Of a stretch of 64,000 nucleotides of DNA, positions 9,280-18,593 are shown piece by piece. The number at the start of each line of letters is the position of its first letter. Position 1 is the stretch's first letter. The DNA is from Aureococcus anophagefferens (Eukaryota > Sar > Pelagophyceae > Pelagomonadales > Pelagomonadaceae). The stretch lies in assembly GCF_000186865.1 (NCBI RefSeq), contig NW_008705565.1, forward strand, positions 466,440 to 530,439, given 5' to 3'. The position numbers and the translations under genes were made by a program. The notes beneath the pieces are model-generated. The model made no database searches, was not told where the DNA came from, and saw only the letters and a list, made by a program, of their open reading frames with translations.

Positions 9280-10539
9280 ATGTCTGGCTTTTCGCGTCGC
9301 GGCGCCCGGGGCGAGAGACGGCGGGACGAGGAGGAGCGCCCGGCGCTGCCAACAGAGCCAGCAGTCTTCGTTCACGAACTAGGAGACGATGAAAAAGGCC
9401 ACGAATTTAAAACCGAGGCGAACGCTGTCGAATGGGCCATGGTTGCTCCGAGTGACGGAAAGCGCTGTCTGCAACCATTCCCTACGGTGGAGATCGTCGA
9501 AGTGAAAGACGGGGAGGAGACGGGCGCTACTTTTGCGAGCTTCTATGGTTCGCATACTTGGACTGAACTCATGCCTGACATGAGTCCCGGCTGCGGCTAC
9601 GGTCCGTCGATACGAACGACCCCCCAGTACGGTCTCGCGCCAGGGCAACAACTGAACGTGTACACGGGTTCGGGAAAGCACGTCCTCAAAGGCGCGAAGG
9701 GATTCATGGCATTCAGCTACGGTGGCGGGAACAGCGATGAAGGCTTCAAGTTTGACGAGTATAAGTGCGAGGTTTGCGGTCGCAGCGGAGCAGATCTCGA
9801 TGAGGAACGAAAAGCGTTCTTCATACGCCCGTGCTGCCACGACTGCAACACCTGGCCCTGCTTCGAATGTACCATGGACGGTAAGGCCCCGCTGGAGTGC
9901 AAAGCCTGCGGCGAGGAAAGCGTCTCGGTGACCTTGTACCAGTTTGACGGCAGCAACGACAACGACGACGAAGATGGCAGCGGTAGCGATGACAAGGAGG
10001 ACGACGAAGATGGCAGCGGTAGCGAGGACAAGGAGGACGGCGACAGCGACGACGACGAGGATAGCAGCGATGAACAAAAGGACACGGACCAGGACATGGA
10101 GGCCGCGGAGACGGGAACGGACGACAATCTCGGGACCATCGTCGACCATCTTGCGGCGCAGGATCTCACGTCGCCCGACGGCGAAGAGCGCCCGGCGCCG
10201 CCGCTCAACTCCGGGCTGAAGCAGATCCACGACCTCGAGACGGCAAAGGTGGTAATCAAGCAGGAGCGCGACGCCGCGGCGGAAGATCGAGACGACGAGG
10301 CCGACGAACGGCGGATCGCGCACACCTTCATCGAACGCCAGAAAGACGAAATGGGACGCCAGAAAGACGCACTGGCGGAGCAGCGCAAGACCACCGAGGA
10401 CCAGCGCAAGACCATCGAGGAGCAGAGCCAGCGCATCCGCCAGCTCGAGGACCGCGTCCGGGAGCTCGAGGCCGAGCAGCGCGGAGCCCCGTCCACGCTC
10501 CGGGCCTCGCCGAAGAAGAAGACGCGGAGTCGCCGCTGA
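9280..10539 (+). CDS. Unknown acidic protein with Cys cluster and coiled coil
   Basis: 419 aa from MSGFSRRG; the upstream frame is antisense to the HAD gene and was not used. Residues 1-150 are a compact unknown domain. Around residues 160-215, CEVCGR, PCCHDCNTWPCFEC and CKACGEE look like a zinc-binding cluster. A tract of repeated DDEDGSGSDDKED units follows, then a Gln/Glu/Arg coiled coil (QKDEMGRQKDALAEQRKTTE) and a basic end (KKKTRSRR). Third-codon positions are visibly less GC-rich than in neighbours, which may mean recent acquisition or low expression. No family is recognised. Confidence 0.65.
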   Translation: MSGFSRRGARGERRRDEEERPALPTEPAVFVHELGDDEKGHEFKTEANAVEWAMVAPSDGKRCLQPFPTVEIVEVKDGEETGATFASFYGSHTWTELMPDMSPGCGYGPSIRTTPQYGLAPGQQLNVYTGSGKHVLKGAKGFMAFSYGGGNSDEGFKFDEYKCEVCGRSGADLDEERKAFFIRPCCHDCNTWPCFECTMDGKAPLECKACGEESVSVTLYQFDGSNDNDDEDGSGSDDKEDDEDGSGSEDKEDGDSDDDEDSSDEQKDTDQDMEAAETGTDDNLGTIVDHLAAQDLTSPDGEERPAPPLNSGLKQIHDLETAKVVIKQERDAAAEDRDDEADERRIAHTFIERQKDEMGRQKDALAEQRKTTEDQRKTIEEQSQRIRQLEDRVRELEAEQRGAPSTLRASPKKKTRSRR

Positions 10540-10731
10540 TCGTTCGACGGCCATGCGCGAGTCGCCCTGTGAGAGTCCCGGCGAATAGCTAAGCTTGCCG
10601 AGATTTGGAGCGCGGCTGGGTGACAATGTGGCTGCTAACTTTGTTGCTTTGCCTCTTGTTGCAGAGATGTTGCAGCGACCAATGGCGGCATGGTAGCAAA
10701 TTTGCAGCGCGCAGCTCGCTGACATTGCACG

Positions 10732-11748
10732 ATGCGCGCCTGCGCAGTCGCGCTGGCCGCGCTCCTCGTCGACGCCTGCGTCGCGACGCGCAGGAACGCG
10801 AGCCATTGCGGCGCCACGCGCCGCGTCGTCGTGCTCAAGGACGGCCGGTCCGGGTCGACGCTCTTCGCGCAGCTGCTCGCGAAGACGCGCGGCAACGGCA
10901 CGAGCATCGACTTCCAGGAGGAGCTCATCACGAAGAAGACGGCGGAGACGATGTCGCTGGCGCGCAAGGTCCGGCTCATGGCCGGCGCGCTCGCGACGAC
11001 CTCGAAGGACCGGTGCCCCGACGTGCTCGGCTTCAGCCTCTGCCCGAGCCTCCACGACGGCACGGCCCAGCGCGACGTCGCCGCGGCCCTGCGGACCCTG
11101 CTCGGAAACTTCCCGGGGACGCGGCTCGTCGTCTTCTCGCGGTCGAACCTCTTCCGCACGGCGCTCGCGTCGCACGGCGTGAAGAAGCACAGGAAGAAGC
11201 CCGACTGCGCCGCGGGCGACGTGCTGGCCACGACCTTCCCCGCGGCCAACTTCGCCTGCGAGCTGCCCCACGTCGTCGCCTTCCGCGCGAACCTCTACCG
11301 GACCGCGCGGCGCGTCGGCGCGCCCTTTCGCGGCGTGCTCTTCGAGGAATTGCTCGCGGACGCGCCCGCGACGATGCGCGGCGTCGGCGCCTGGCTCGGC
11401 GTGCCCGGGCGCGTCGCCGACGCCCTCGCCGCCCACGCCGCGGAGGAGCTGCCCGCCGGGCGCGGCGGGCCGCCCGCGGCGCATGTCGACTGCGCGGAGG
11501 AGACGGTCGACCGCTCGGGCCTCGTGCTCGCGGACGCGCGCGCGATCCTCGCCGCCCTCGACGCCTTCCGCCGGCGCGCCGCCGCCCAGGGCGCGGCCGG
11601 GAGCGCCTGCCTGGCGTCCATGGCCCGCGCGGCCAACGACGAGGCGTTCCCGCTCGTCGTCAACTACACCGCGACGCCCGCGGACGTCGCGACGCCGTGC
11701 GCCAAGGTGGATCCGACCTACGCGTGCGTGAGCGAGCGCCCGCCATGA
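10732..11748 (+). CDS. Secreted/Golgi sulfotransferase-like protein
   Basis: 338 aa with an N-terminal signal or anchor (MRACAVALAALLVDACVA). KDGRSGSTLFAQLL resembles the 5'-phosphosulfate-binding loop and VVFSRSNLFRTALAS the 3'-phosphate-binding segment of PAPS-dependent sulfotransferases. The domain is close to stand-alone size. Several N-glycosylation sequons fit a lumenal enzyme. The acceptor substrate is unknown and the assignment rests on two motifs. A CCAAT box at 10679-10683 lies about 50 bp before the ATG. It nearly abuts the TDP1 gene on the other strand. Confidence 0.6.
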   Translation: MRACAVALAALLVDACVATRRNASHCGATRRVVVLKDGRSGSTLFAQLLAKTRGNGTSIDFQEELITKKTAETMSLARKVRLMAGALATTSKDRCPDVLGFSLCPSLHDGTAQRDVAAALRTLLGNFPGTRLVVFSRSNLFRTALASHGVKKHRKKPDCAAGDVLATTFPAANFACELPHVVAFRANLYRTARRVGAPFRGVLFEELLADAPATMRGVGAWLGVPGRVADALAAHAAEELPAGRGGPPAAHVDCAEETVDRSGLVLADARAILAALDAFRRRAAAQGAAGSACLASMARAANDEAFPLVVNYTATPADVATPCAKVDPTYACVSERPP

Positions 11749-11751
11749 AGC

Positions 11752-14700
11752 TTAGAAGTACATGTGCCCCTTGTCCGTGGGCGCGTCGTTGCGGCGGACG
11801 CCGACGTAGGGGTAGAGGCAGTCGCCCGCGCTGCTCGGCGGGAAGACGAAGGGGAAGCCCTCGCCCGCGTCCGGCGCGACGGGCACGCAGACGCCGAGCT
11901 CGAAGGAGCGGATCTCCAGCGCGCCGGCGGCGTCGCACGCGTCCGCGTTCTCGGGATCGTTCGCGGAGCGGCGCCGGCCCCAGGCCGCCGCGGAGAGGTT
12001 CGCGGACGTGAGGAGCGCGCGGCGGACCGCGCCGCGGCCGTCGTGGAGCACGTAGAGCATGAGGTGCGGGTTCCAGACGAACTTGTTCCCGCGCGCGCGC
12101 TCGTCGCGCGGCGCCTTGAGGCACGCGAGCGAGCTTTGGGAGCGGAGCCTGTCGATGAGCCGCGTCTCGTCCGACGCGTTCACTTGGCCGACGTCGGGTG
12201 CTCGCCGCTTGACGTCGATGAGCTCGCTGTCGTTGCGCTCGGGCCAAAACAAGGCCATGGCGCCGCCGTTCGGCGCCAGGGCCCCACGGAGCCGCCGCAG
12301 CCGCTCGCCGCCCGCCGGGCCCCCGAAGCCGCCAAAGGAGTGGCAGACGACGGCGACGTCGAGCTTCTCGCCGCCCGCGGCCTCGGCGAAGGCCGCGCGG
12401 ACGCCGTCCTCGCCGAGCGCCGCGTCGCGGGCGTGGACGCCCGGCACCGACGACACGAGGCGCACGTCGGCGTCGTCGGCCGCCGCGAAGTCCGCGCGCG
12501 CGCAGGCCGCGAAGAGCGCCTCGCAGCGCTCGAGCGCGCGCTCGCGGTCCTTGTCGTGCTTCGTCGGCGTCCGGGAGTCGACGAGGGCCCGCGCGTGGTG
12601 GAGCAGCGCGTCGCGGAAGGCCGACGGCCGCGGGTCGCTCTTCTCCTCGAAGTCGGCCCACCAGAGGCCCACGAGCTGGCGGCTCGGCGCGCTGCTGTAC
12701 GTGACGGCGGCGCAGTTGCCCGACGAAACCACGAGGCGCACGACGCCCCGGGCGCCGTCGTCGTCCGTGGACCGGAACCTCAGTAGAAAGAACTTCTGGT
12801 GCGCCTGGCCCATGCCGAGCTTCGTGTCCGCCAAGAGCCCGTACTGGACGCCGAGCTCCGGCTTCCGCCGCGCTTTGCAGACGCTGTCGAGGCTGTCGGA
12901 CGTGATGACCCGCGCAGCCTCGAACTTCTTGCCCGTCGTCGTGGAAAAGGCCGGCTTCGCGCCCGCGGCGAGCCACTTGGACTGGCCGCGGTGCGCGCGC
13001 TGGCTCGCGACCTCGTCGCCGTCGCTCGCGTCGCCGCCTCGCTCGTCGTAGACGCCGCCCGCGCCGGACCACTGGACCGTGACGTAGGACTCGCAGTACT
13101 CCATCGCCGCGCCGTCGTCGTCGTCGTGTTTGCCACCCGCGCCGTCGGCGCAGGCGCAGCGCTGGAGCATGGTGTGCGCGAAGATGCCGTCGAGCTGCTC
13201 GCCCGACGCGACGAGCGCGTTGTCGAGCGTGAAGCCCTTCGGCGCCGCGAGCGCGTCGGCCAGGGCGCCCGCGCCGACCTCGCCGCGGCCGTGCATCGCG
13301 CCGGTCCGGGGCGTGTAGCGGATCTCGTCCAGGCTCGGCTGTTGCTTCGGCGCCGCCGTCGACGTGCGCTCGTCGACGGGCGGCGCGGCGGGCGCGGCGG
13401 GCGCGCCGTCGAGCGTCGCGATCCACGCCAAATACTCGTCCTCGTAGAGGATCTTCACGGCCGGGTATTTTCTTTTCTCGTAGGGCTTCCGCGCTTTCTT
13501 CGCGGCGATCTTCGCGGCCTGTTCGTCGAAGCTCCGCTGCTCGGCCGCCTCTTTCTTGCCGCGCTTCTCGTTCTCCTTGAGCGCATTGCGGTACTTGGAC
13601 GACGTCGTCGGCGACTCGCCCTTGCCGTCGCGGTGGCCGCCCTCGCCCTTCTCGCCGCGGCCCACGACGAGGACCGTCGTCGAGCTCGTGACGCCGTCGC
13701 GGCATATGCCGCCGAAGCGCGCCGTGAGCTCGCGGATGTGGCCCTGCGTGTCCGGCCGGTTGCGGCCGATGGTCTCGAAGACGCCCGTGAAGCAGACCTT
13801 GTGGCCCGCGAGGCAGTTCTCCGCCGCCTCGATGGAGCGCGCGCCGCCGCCGTGCCTCCAGACCTCGTCGGCGAGCTTGCGGAACGCCGACGCGTGCGCG
13901 AAGGCGCCGCTGCCCGCGACGACGGCCTCGGCGAGCGAGAGCGTGCCCGCGGCCGCGCGCCGCGCCAGGACCTCGACGTCCGGCGCGTGCGTGCGCTGCT
14001 CGTCGTTGTAGAGGCCGCTCCGCCCCCGCGCCTCGGCCGCGAGGAACGCGAGGCCCAGGGCCTTCGTCCGGAGCTCCGCGGCCTGGGCCTCCATGGCGGC
14101 GAGGTCGTAGTCGCCGGGGCGGCGCATGGTCTCGGCGAGCTGCGCGTCCAGGTCGAGGCCCGTCGCCTCCCAGAGCTCGCGGACGCCCGGCGGCGCGCGC
14201 GCGCGCGCCGCCGCCAGCGCCGCGGGGTCCACGTCCTCCGGCTGCTCCGACGCGTCCTCCGGCGCCTCCGGGTGCTCGTTCCCCGGCGCTTCCGGCTGCT
14301 CCTCCGACGCCGCGGCCTCCGGCTGCTCCTCCGACGCCGCGGCCTCCGAGGCCGCGGCCTCCGACGTCGCGGCCTCCGGCTGCTCCTCCGACGCCGCGGC
14401 CTCCGACGCCGCGGCCTCCGACGCCGCGGCCTCCGGCTGCTCCTCCGACGCCGCTGCCGCCGACGGCGCGGCCTCCGACGCCGCGGCCTCCGGCTGCTCC
14501 TCCGACGCCGCGGCCTCCGACGTCGCGGCGGCGTGTTCCGTCGTGGCGTCGCCGTCGCTCTCCGCGTCGCTCCCCGCGTCGCTCCCCGGGCCCGCCGCGA
14601 CGAAGGCGTCGAAGGCCTCGAAGGAGATGCCGTCCGTCGAGGCCTCGTCCTCCTCCGCCGGCGACGGCAGCGACGACGGCTGCGTGACCTCCCGCGGCGC

Positions 14701-15161
14701 CGACTCCTCCGAGCCGTCGCCGTCCGCCGCCCAGGGCTCGTCGTCGTCCGACGAGTCCTGGTCGTTCCACTGGAGCTCGTCGTCGTCGTCGTCGGAGGCC
14801 GGTTCCGCGCGCGACGGCGCCGGTTCCGCGCGCGGCGGCGCGGCCCGAGCCGGCGCCGCCGCGCGCGGCAGGTACACGCGCGCATCCAGCAGGACGTCGA
14901 CCAGGTCGCCCTTCTCGCGGCAGCCGTCGGTGACGACGCCGCGGTCCTTGGCCAGGGCCTTGAGGCCCTTGATGCCCAGCGCGGAGAGCTCGTCGCGCGT
15001 CGCCGCCGAGCCGGCGCCTTGCGCTTGCGCGGCGGCGGCGGCGCCGGCTTCTCGTCCGACAGGCGATTCGTCTTCACGCGCTGCCGGCGCGGCGGCAGCG
15101 GCGCCTGTTCCGTGGCACCCTTGCCATTAAAATCTTGAAGGTCCTTGATCGCGCGCTTCAT
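11752..15161 (-). CDS. TDP1: Tyrosyl-DNA phosphodiesterase 1 with BRCT domain
   Basis: The main exon runs from about 15000 to 11752. Order: a helical SAP-like segment (GLKALAKDRGVV, REKGDLVDVLL), an acidic region, SEAAASEEQPEAA repeats, and a BRCT domain (GHKVCFTGVFETIG to VKILYEDEYLAWI). The TDP1 catalytic module follows: HKD-1 is MGQAHQKFFLLRF with VVSSGNC, HKD-2 is WNPHLMLYV with LLTSANLSAAAWG. TDP1 removes topoisomerase I and other adducts from DNA 3' ends. HKD-2 has Met where Lys is expected. The N-terminus (MKRAIKDLQDFNGK) is in another frame; one intron from GT at 15118 to an AG between about 15018 and 15081 restores it, exact acceptor unknown. Confidence 0.88.
14268..14535 (-). repeat. 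Imperfect coding repeats in TDP1 linker
   Basis: In-frame repeats of roughly 27-60 bp encode SEAAASEEQPEAA-type units between the acidic N-terminus and the BRCT domain. They look like a variable disordered linker. Confidence 0.75.
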
Positions 15162-15310
15162 CGCGACGCTCGCGCGTTTGAACAGGGAGAAGTCAGCTAC
15201 AAAGGGAGAAGCCGACAGGTCAGGCGTCCATGCCCGCCCTGAGGAGATCCTCAGGTCAGTTTTGAACTGATTGTTGCCGTCAAGAAAATCGGCAGCCGCG
15301 GATCCTCGCG

Positions 15311-16300
15311 ATGGTGCTCCTGTTCCGCGCCTGGTGCGCCGTCTCCGTCGTCGCGTCCGTGTCGGCGAAGAAGAAGAAGAAGGCGGCGACGCGGACGGCC
15401 TTCAAGGACAAGCACGACCCGTCGCGCCAGGCCGAGGATCCCAACGCCGCCGAGGAGAACGAGTACACGCGGACGTGCAGCGAGTGCTTCAAGATGGCGC
15501 AGCACGCGTCCCGGGCGCTCAAGTTCAACCTCGAGCACGGCCAGGAGCCGACGCGCGACGGCTGGCTCGGCGTGCTCCGCGCGGGCTGCGGCTACGAGGA
15601 GTCGAACCTGTGCAACCGCGTGCTGCTCCCGACCTACGGGGGCCGCGTCGCCGACGAGCTCGCGGAGATCTACGAGGCGGCGGACGGCGACCACCGCGAC
15701 AGCGCGACGGACTTCCCGGCGCTGTCCGACGCGCTCTGCGGCGGCGACTCCATCACGGGCGCGTGCCCGCCCGGGTTCCACGCGCACCCCAAACCGCCCA
15801 AGCCCGAGCCGGGCTCGTGGGAGGCGCGCGGCGAGGACTTCCGGGACAAGGTCCAGCTGTCCTTCTGGAACGACTGCTCCCTGGGCGCCGTCGAGCTCCA
15901 CCTCGTCGACCGCAGCGTCGTCGGGCGGGGCGACTGCGTCGCGTCGGAGACGGCCGGCGACCCCGCGCTCGTGAGAGTGGTGCGGCCGGGCGAGGACAAG
16001 CTCGTGACCCTCTTCAAAACCGTGCCGGACAGGCCCGAGAACGCGACGGGCGTCGTCAACACCATCGACAACACGCGGACGGCCGTCCGCGTGAAGCCCG
16101 CGGCCGCGCCGTGCGGCGACGGCCTCGACGTCATGGTCGACTTCGACGTGCTCCACGCCGTCTACCGCATCAAGACGAACCCGGAGTTCAACGGCTACCA
16201 GCCGCGCAACGAGACGAACGTGCCCCTCGTCGCGACGCGCATGGGCGCGTCCGAGACCGTCGCCGCCGCCGCGTCCGCCGCGAGCGCCGGCGAGCTCTAA
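15311..16300 (+). CDS. Secreted Cys-containing protein of unknown function
   Basis: 329 aa with a clear signal peptide (MVLLFRAWCAVSVVASVSA) followed by a Lys run. Residues ~50-140 have saposin-like Cys spacing (TCSECFKMA, LRAGCGYEE, LCNRVLLP). The second half (VQLSFWNDCSLGAVELHLVD, VRPGEDKLVTLFKT) faintly resembles the VHL-like strand pattern of the P4H gene at 4011, but this is not secure. Several N-glycosylation sequons support a secretory location. No enzymatic motif is visible. Confidence 0.6.
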   Translation: MVLLFRAWCAVSVVASVSAKKKKKAATRTAFKDKHDPSRQAEDPNAAEENEYTRTCSECFKMAQHASRALKFNLEHGQEPTRDGWLGVLRAGCGYEESNLCNRVLLPTYGGRVADELAEIYEAADGDHRDSATDFPALSDALCGGDSITGACPPGFHAHPKPPKPEPGSWEARGEDFRDKVQLSFWNDCSLGAVELHLVDRSVVGRGDCVASETAGDPALVRVVRPGEDKLVTLFKTVPDRPENATGVVNTIDNTRTAVRVKPAAAPCGDGLDVMVDFDVLHAVYRIKTNPEFNGYQPRNETNVPLVATRMGASETVAAAASAASAGEL

Positions 16301-16460
16301 CAGTGTAGTGGATGTTGCACGGGCCGTCGCGTTGTTCCCGGGGTGAAATATGAGCGCCGGCTAATGTAGTGATGTGGCTTGCCGTCGCGGAAGGTTCCCG
16401 AGTGGCTTTGATATTATGGTCGCCGCGCGACCGCCGACGGCGGACGCCCGGCCCCCCTCC

Positions 16461-17907
16461 CTAGCCGGCCATGCGGCCGACGGCGCCGACCTGCGTCGAC
16501 TCGAAGAGCTCCTGGACGTCCTTGAGCATCTTCTCCATGCCCGGGCGGAGCTTGCCCGTGATCTCGCGGTCCTCCTCGCGGTACGCGTTGACGATGCGCT
16601 GCTGGACCTGGGCAGCACAAGAGTGATTCAACGTCACTTCAACGTGAGTGTTCCGTGCGCGCGCGTTCCGAAAAAGCATTCGCGCTTCGAGACCGTTCCG
16701 AGAGATGATCGCTCGTCCAAAAATCAGCCGAAACGAGTGGAAAATGGCCGAGATCGGAGCCTTTGAAGTTGGGAATTTCGCTCTCTTGTGCTGCCCTGTG
16801 CTGGACCTTGCGGAGGTCGCTGTAGGCCTTCCACATGGAGTCCGTCACGCAGAGCTTCATGTTCGACTCGTACTCCTTGAGCTTGCCGTGGGCCATGGCG
16901 ATGTCCTCGTGCCAGAACTTGGCCTCGCGCGGCGTGAACCAGTAGTTCGTCTCGTCGCAGACCTCGCCGAGCTTGAAGACGTTGCGCTCCTGGATGGCGT
17001 GGCGGAGCTTCTGGACCATCTTCTCGTTGGCCTCGATGCGCCGGTGGTGGCGCTTCGCGGCCTCCGCGCGCTCGGCCGTCGCGTTCTCGCCGCGGTTCGG
17101 CCGGTCGATGAGGTCCTCGTCCTTCATGGCGCGGTGGCGGTGGCGGCACCAGCCCATGAGCATGGCGCCCCGCGCCGTCGTCGGGTACTCGTCCACAAAG
17201 TCCCAGAAGGGGTTGAGGCGCCCCGCGGCCGCGTCCGCGGGCCGCTCGCGCTCGCTGAGCGGTTTTTGCGTCTTGCCCTCGAGGCCCGGGTAGACGGGGT
17301 TCAGGTCCTTCTTGAAGCGCTCGCGGCGCCGGTCGCGCTTCGGCGGCGCCACGGGGCCGCCGTCCTTGCCCTTGCGCTCCCGCGGCGGCGGGCCGCCCTT
17401 GACCAAATTGACGCTCGGGTCCTTGGGGCTCGGCACCCACTCGACCTCGGGCTCGTCGTTCCCGTCGTCGTCCGCGGGGTCCGGGCCGTCCATGGGCGGC
17501 ATGGGCTTGCGCCCGAGCATGACGTCGAGGTACTTGCCGCAGTCGCTGTCCATGTGGAGCCCCAGGTCCTTCATCTTCACCTCGCGCTGGCAGTAGGGGC
17601 AGATCGTCGACTGCTCCGCGGCGGGGATGGGCTTGTAGTCCCAGGGGATGCACGTCTTCTTGTGGCGCCACCAGTCGTACTCCTGGCACTCGGGCCCGCA
17701 GTAGACGACCTTCTGGCACCGCCCGCAGCGGCTGTAGGAGTCCGCGGCGCCGCAGACGCCGCAGACCGTGTCCGGGTGGGCGTCGGCCGCGGCCTTCTCC
17801 TTGGGGACGGGCTTGTTGTTGCCCACGCCGGCGAAGAAGCCCGACGCGTACTTGACCTTGCGCTTCGGCTTCTCCTCCCCGGGGGCGGCCTCCACGAGCG
17901 ACGCCAT
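16461..17907 (-). CDS. MYND zinc-finger protein, split by an introner
   Basis: Exons 17907..16807 and 16607..16461 encode 415 aa. The MYND finger reads CGVCGAADSYSRCGRCQ then YCGPECQEYDWWRHKKTC. A second possible finger follows (CPYCQREVKMKDLGLHM...C). Basic linkers and an alpha-helical C-terminal domain (VQQRIVNAYREEDREITGKL, MEKMLKDVQELFES) complete it. The 199-nt intron between DLRK and VQQR is an introner; unspliced, the frame runs into element sequence and stops. MYND proteins usually mediate protein contacts in transcription or methyltransferase complexes; the role here is unknown. The start at 17907 is preferred over 18015 because the latter crowds the divergent HAD gene. Confidence 0.85.
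16608..16806 (-). mobile_element. Introner element serving as intron (family A, copy 1)
   Basis: 199-nt intron in the MYND gene. An 8-bp duplication (tgctggac, plus strand) lies at 16600-16607 and 16799-16806. The element between has 14-bp terminal inverted repeats differing at one position: CTGGGCAGCACAAG at 16608 and CTTGTGCTGCCCTG ending at 16798. On the coding strand the target duplication supplies the GT donor (GTCCAGCA) and the element end supplies CCCAG. Internal sequence is homologous to the intron at 51123. Confidence 0.93.
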
Positions 17908-18038
17908 CGTGCGCTCAAGGGGGACTTTCTCTGGTCCTCGATCGTCGGAGAGTAATGGAGAGTCGGGGCAGCCTGGATGTTGTAGCTCAACAATTCGTGT
18001 TGCTGCCCCGGGCATGGCTGCCTAAAACCTGCGCAACA

Positions 18039-18593
18039 ATGGTGCGCCTCATCTTCTTAGACGTGGACGGCGTCCTAGCGCTGTGGCGCTCTCAAGTCGC
18101 TGAAGGCAATGCGACTGCTCACGAGCTCGAAAAGGAGGGCCTCCTGTGCCTCGGAGAGAGCGCCGATGCCGCGCCGCCTCTGGAGCGCGCGTGCCTGGAA
18201 CATCTGAGCTACGTCGTCCGAGAGGCCGGCGCGAGCGTCATTTTGTCGTCGACTTGGAGGGAGGATCCCGTGCTCGTCGGCTTCTTGAAAGCGCAGCTCG
18301 AGAAGGTCGGCGTCGCGGTCGACGGAGCGACGCCGATCCACCGGAATTCAGGTCGCGGACAGGAGGTCCTCGAATACCTCGACGGAAAAGACGTGGAGTC
18401 CTTCGTGATCATCGACGACGAATGGATGGAATCCTTCGAAAGCTGCGGTCTCGGAGACCGCGTCGTCCAAACGCTCATGATGAGCGACGACTACCTGCCC
18501 GGCGACGGCCCCATCCAACGATTCGACCCGGCCGCGGGGCTCACGCGCGAAAAGGCCGAGGCGTGCCTCGCGATCCTGCGTAAGCCTAGGTGA
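18039..18593 (+). CDS. HAD-superfamily protein (HAD_SAK-like)
   Basis: 184 aa. MVRLIFLDVDGVLALW is HAD motif I with both Asp residues; SVILSSTWRE is motif II; VESFVIIDDEWMES is the motif IV acidic pair. These fit the small HAD domains related to the Swiss-Army-knife RNA-repair HAD proteins, a mostly uncharacterised phosphatase/kinase-like group. The start at 18039 begins directly at the conserved strand. It is divergent from the MYND gene, with GGGGCAGCC and GCTGCCCC motifs between. Its 3' end overlaps the next minus-strand gene by 8 bp. Confidence 0.75.
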   Translation: MVRLIFLDVDGVLALWRSQVAEGNATAHELEKEGLLCLGESADAAPPLERACLEHLSYVVREAGASVILSSTWREDPVLVGFLKAQLEKVGVAVDGATPIHRNSGRGQEVLEYLDGKDVESFVIIDDEWMESFESCGLGDRVVQTLMMSDDYLPGDGPIQRFDPAAGLTREKAEACLAILRKPR

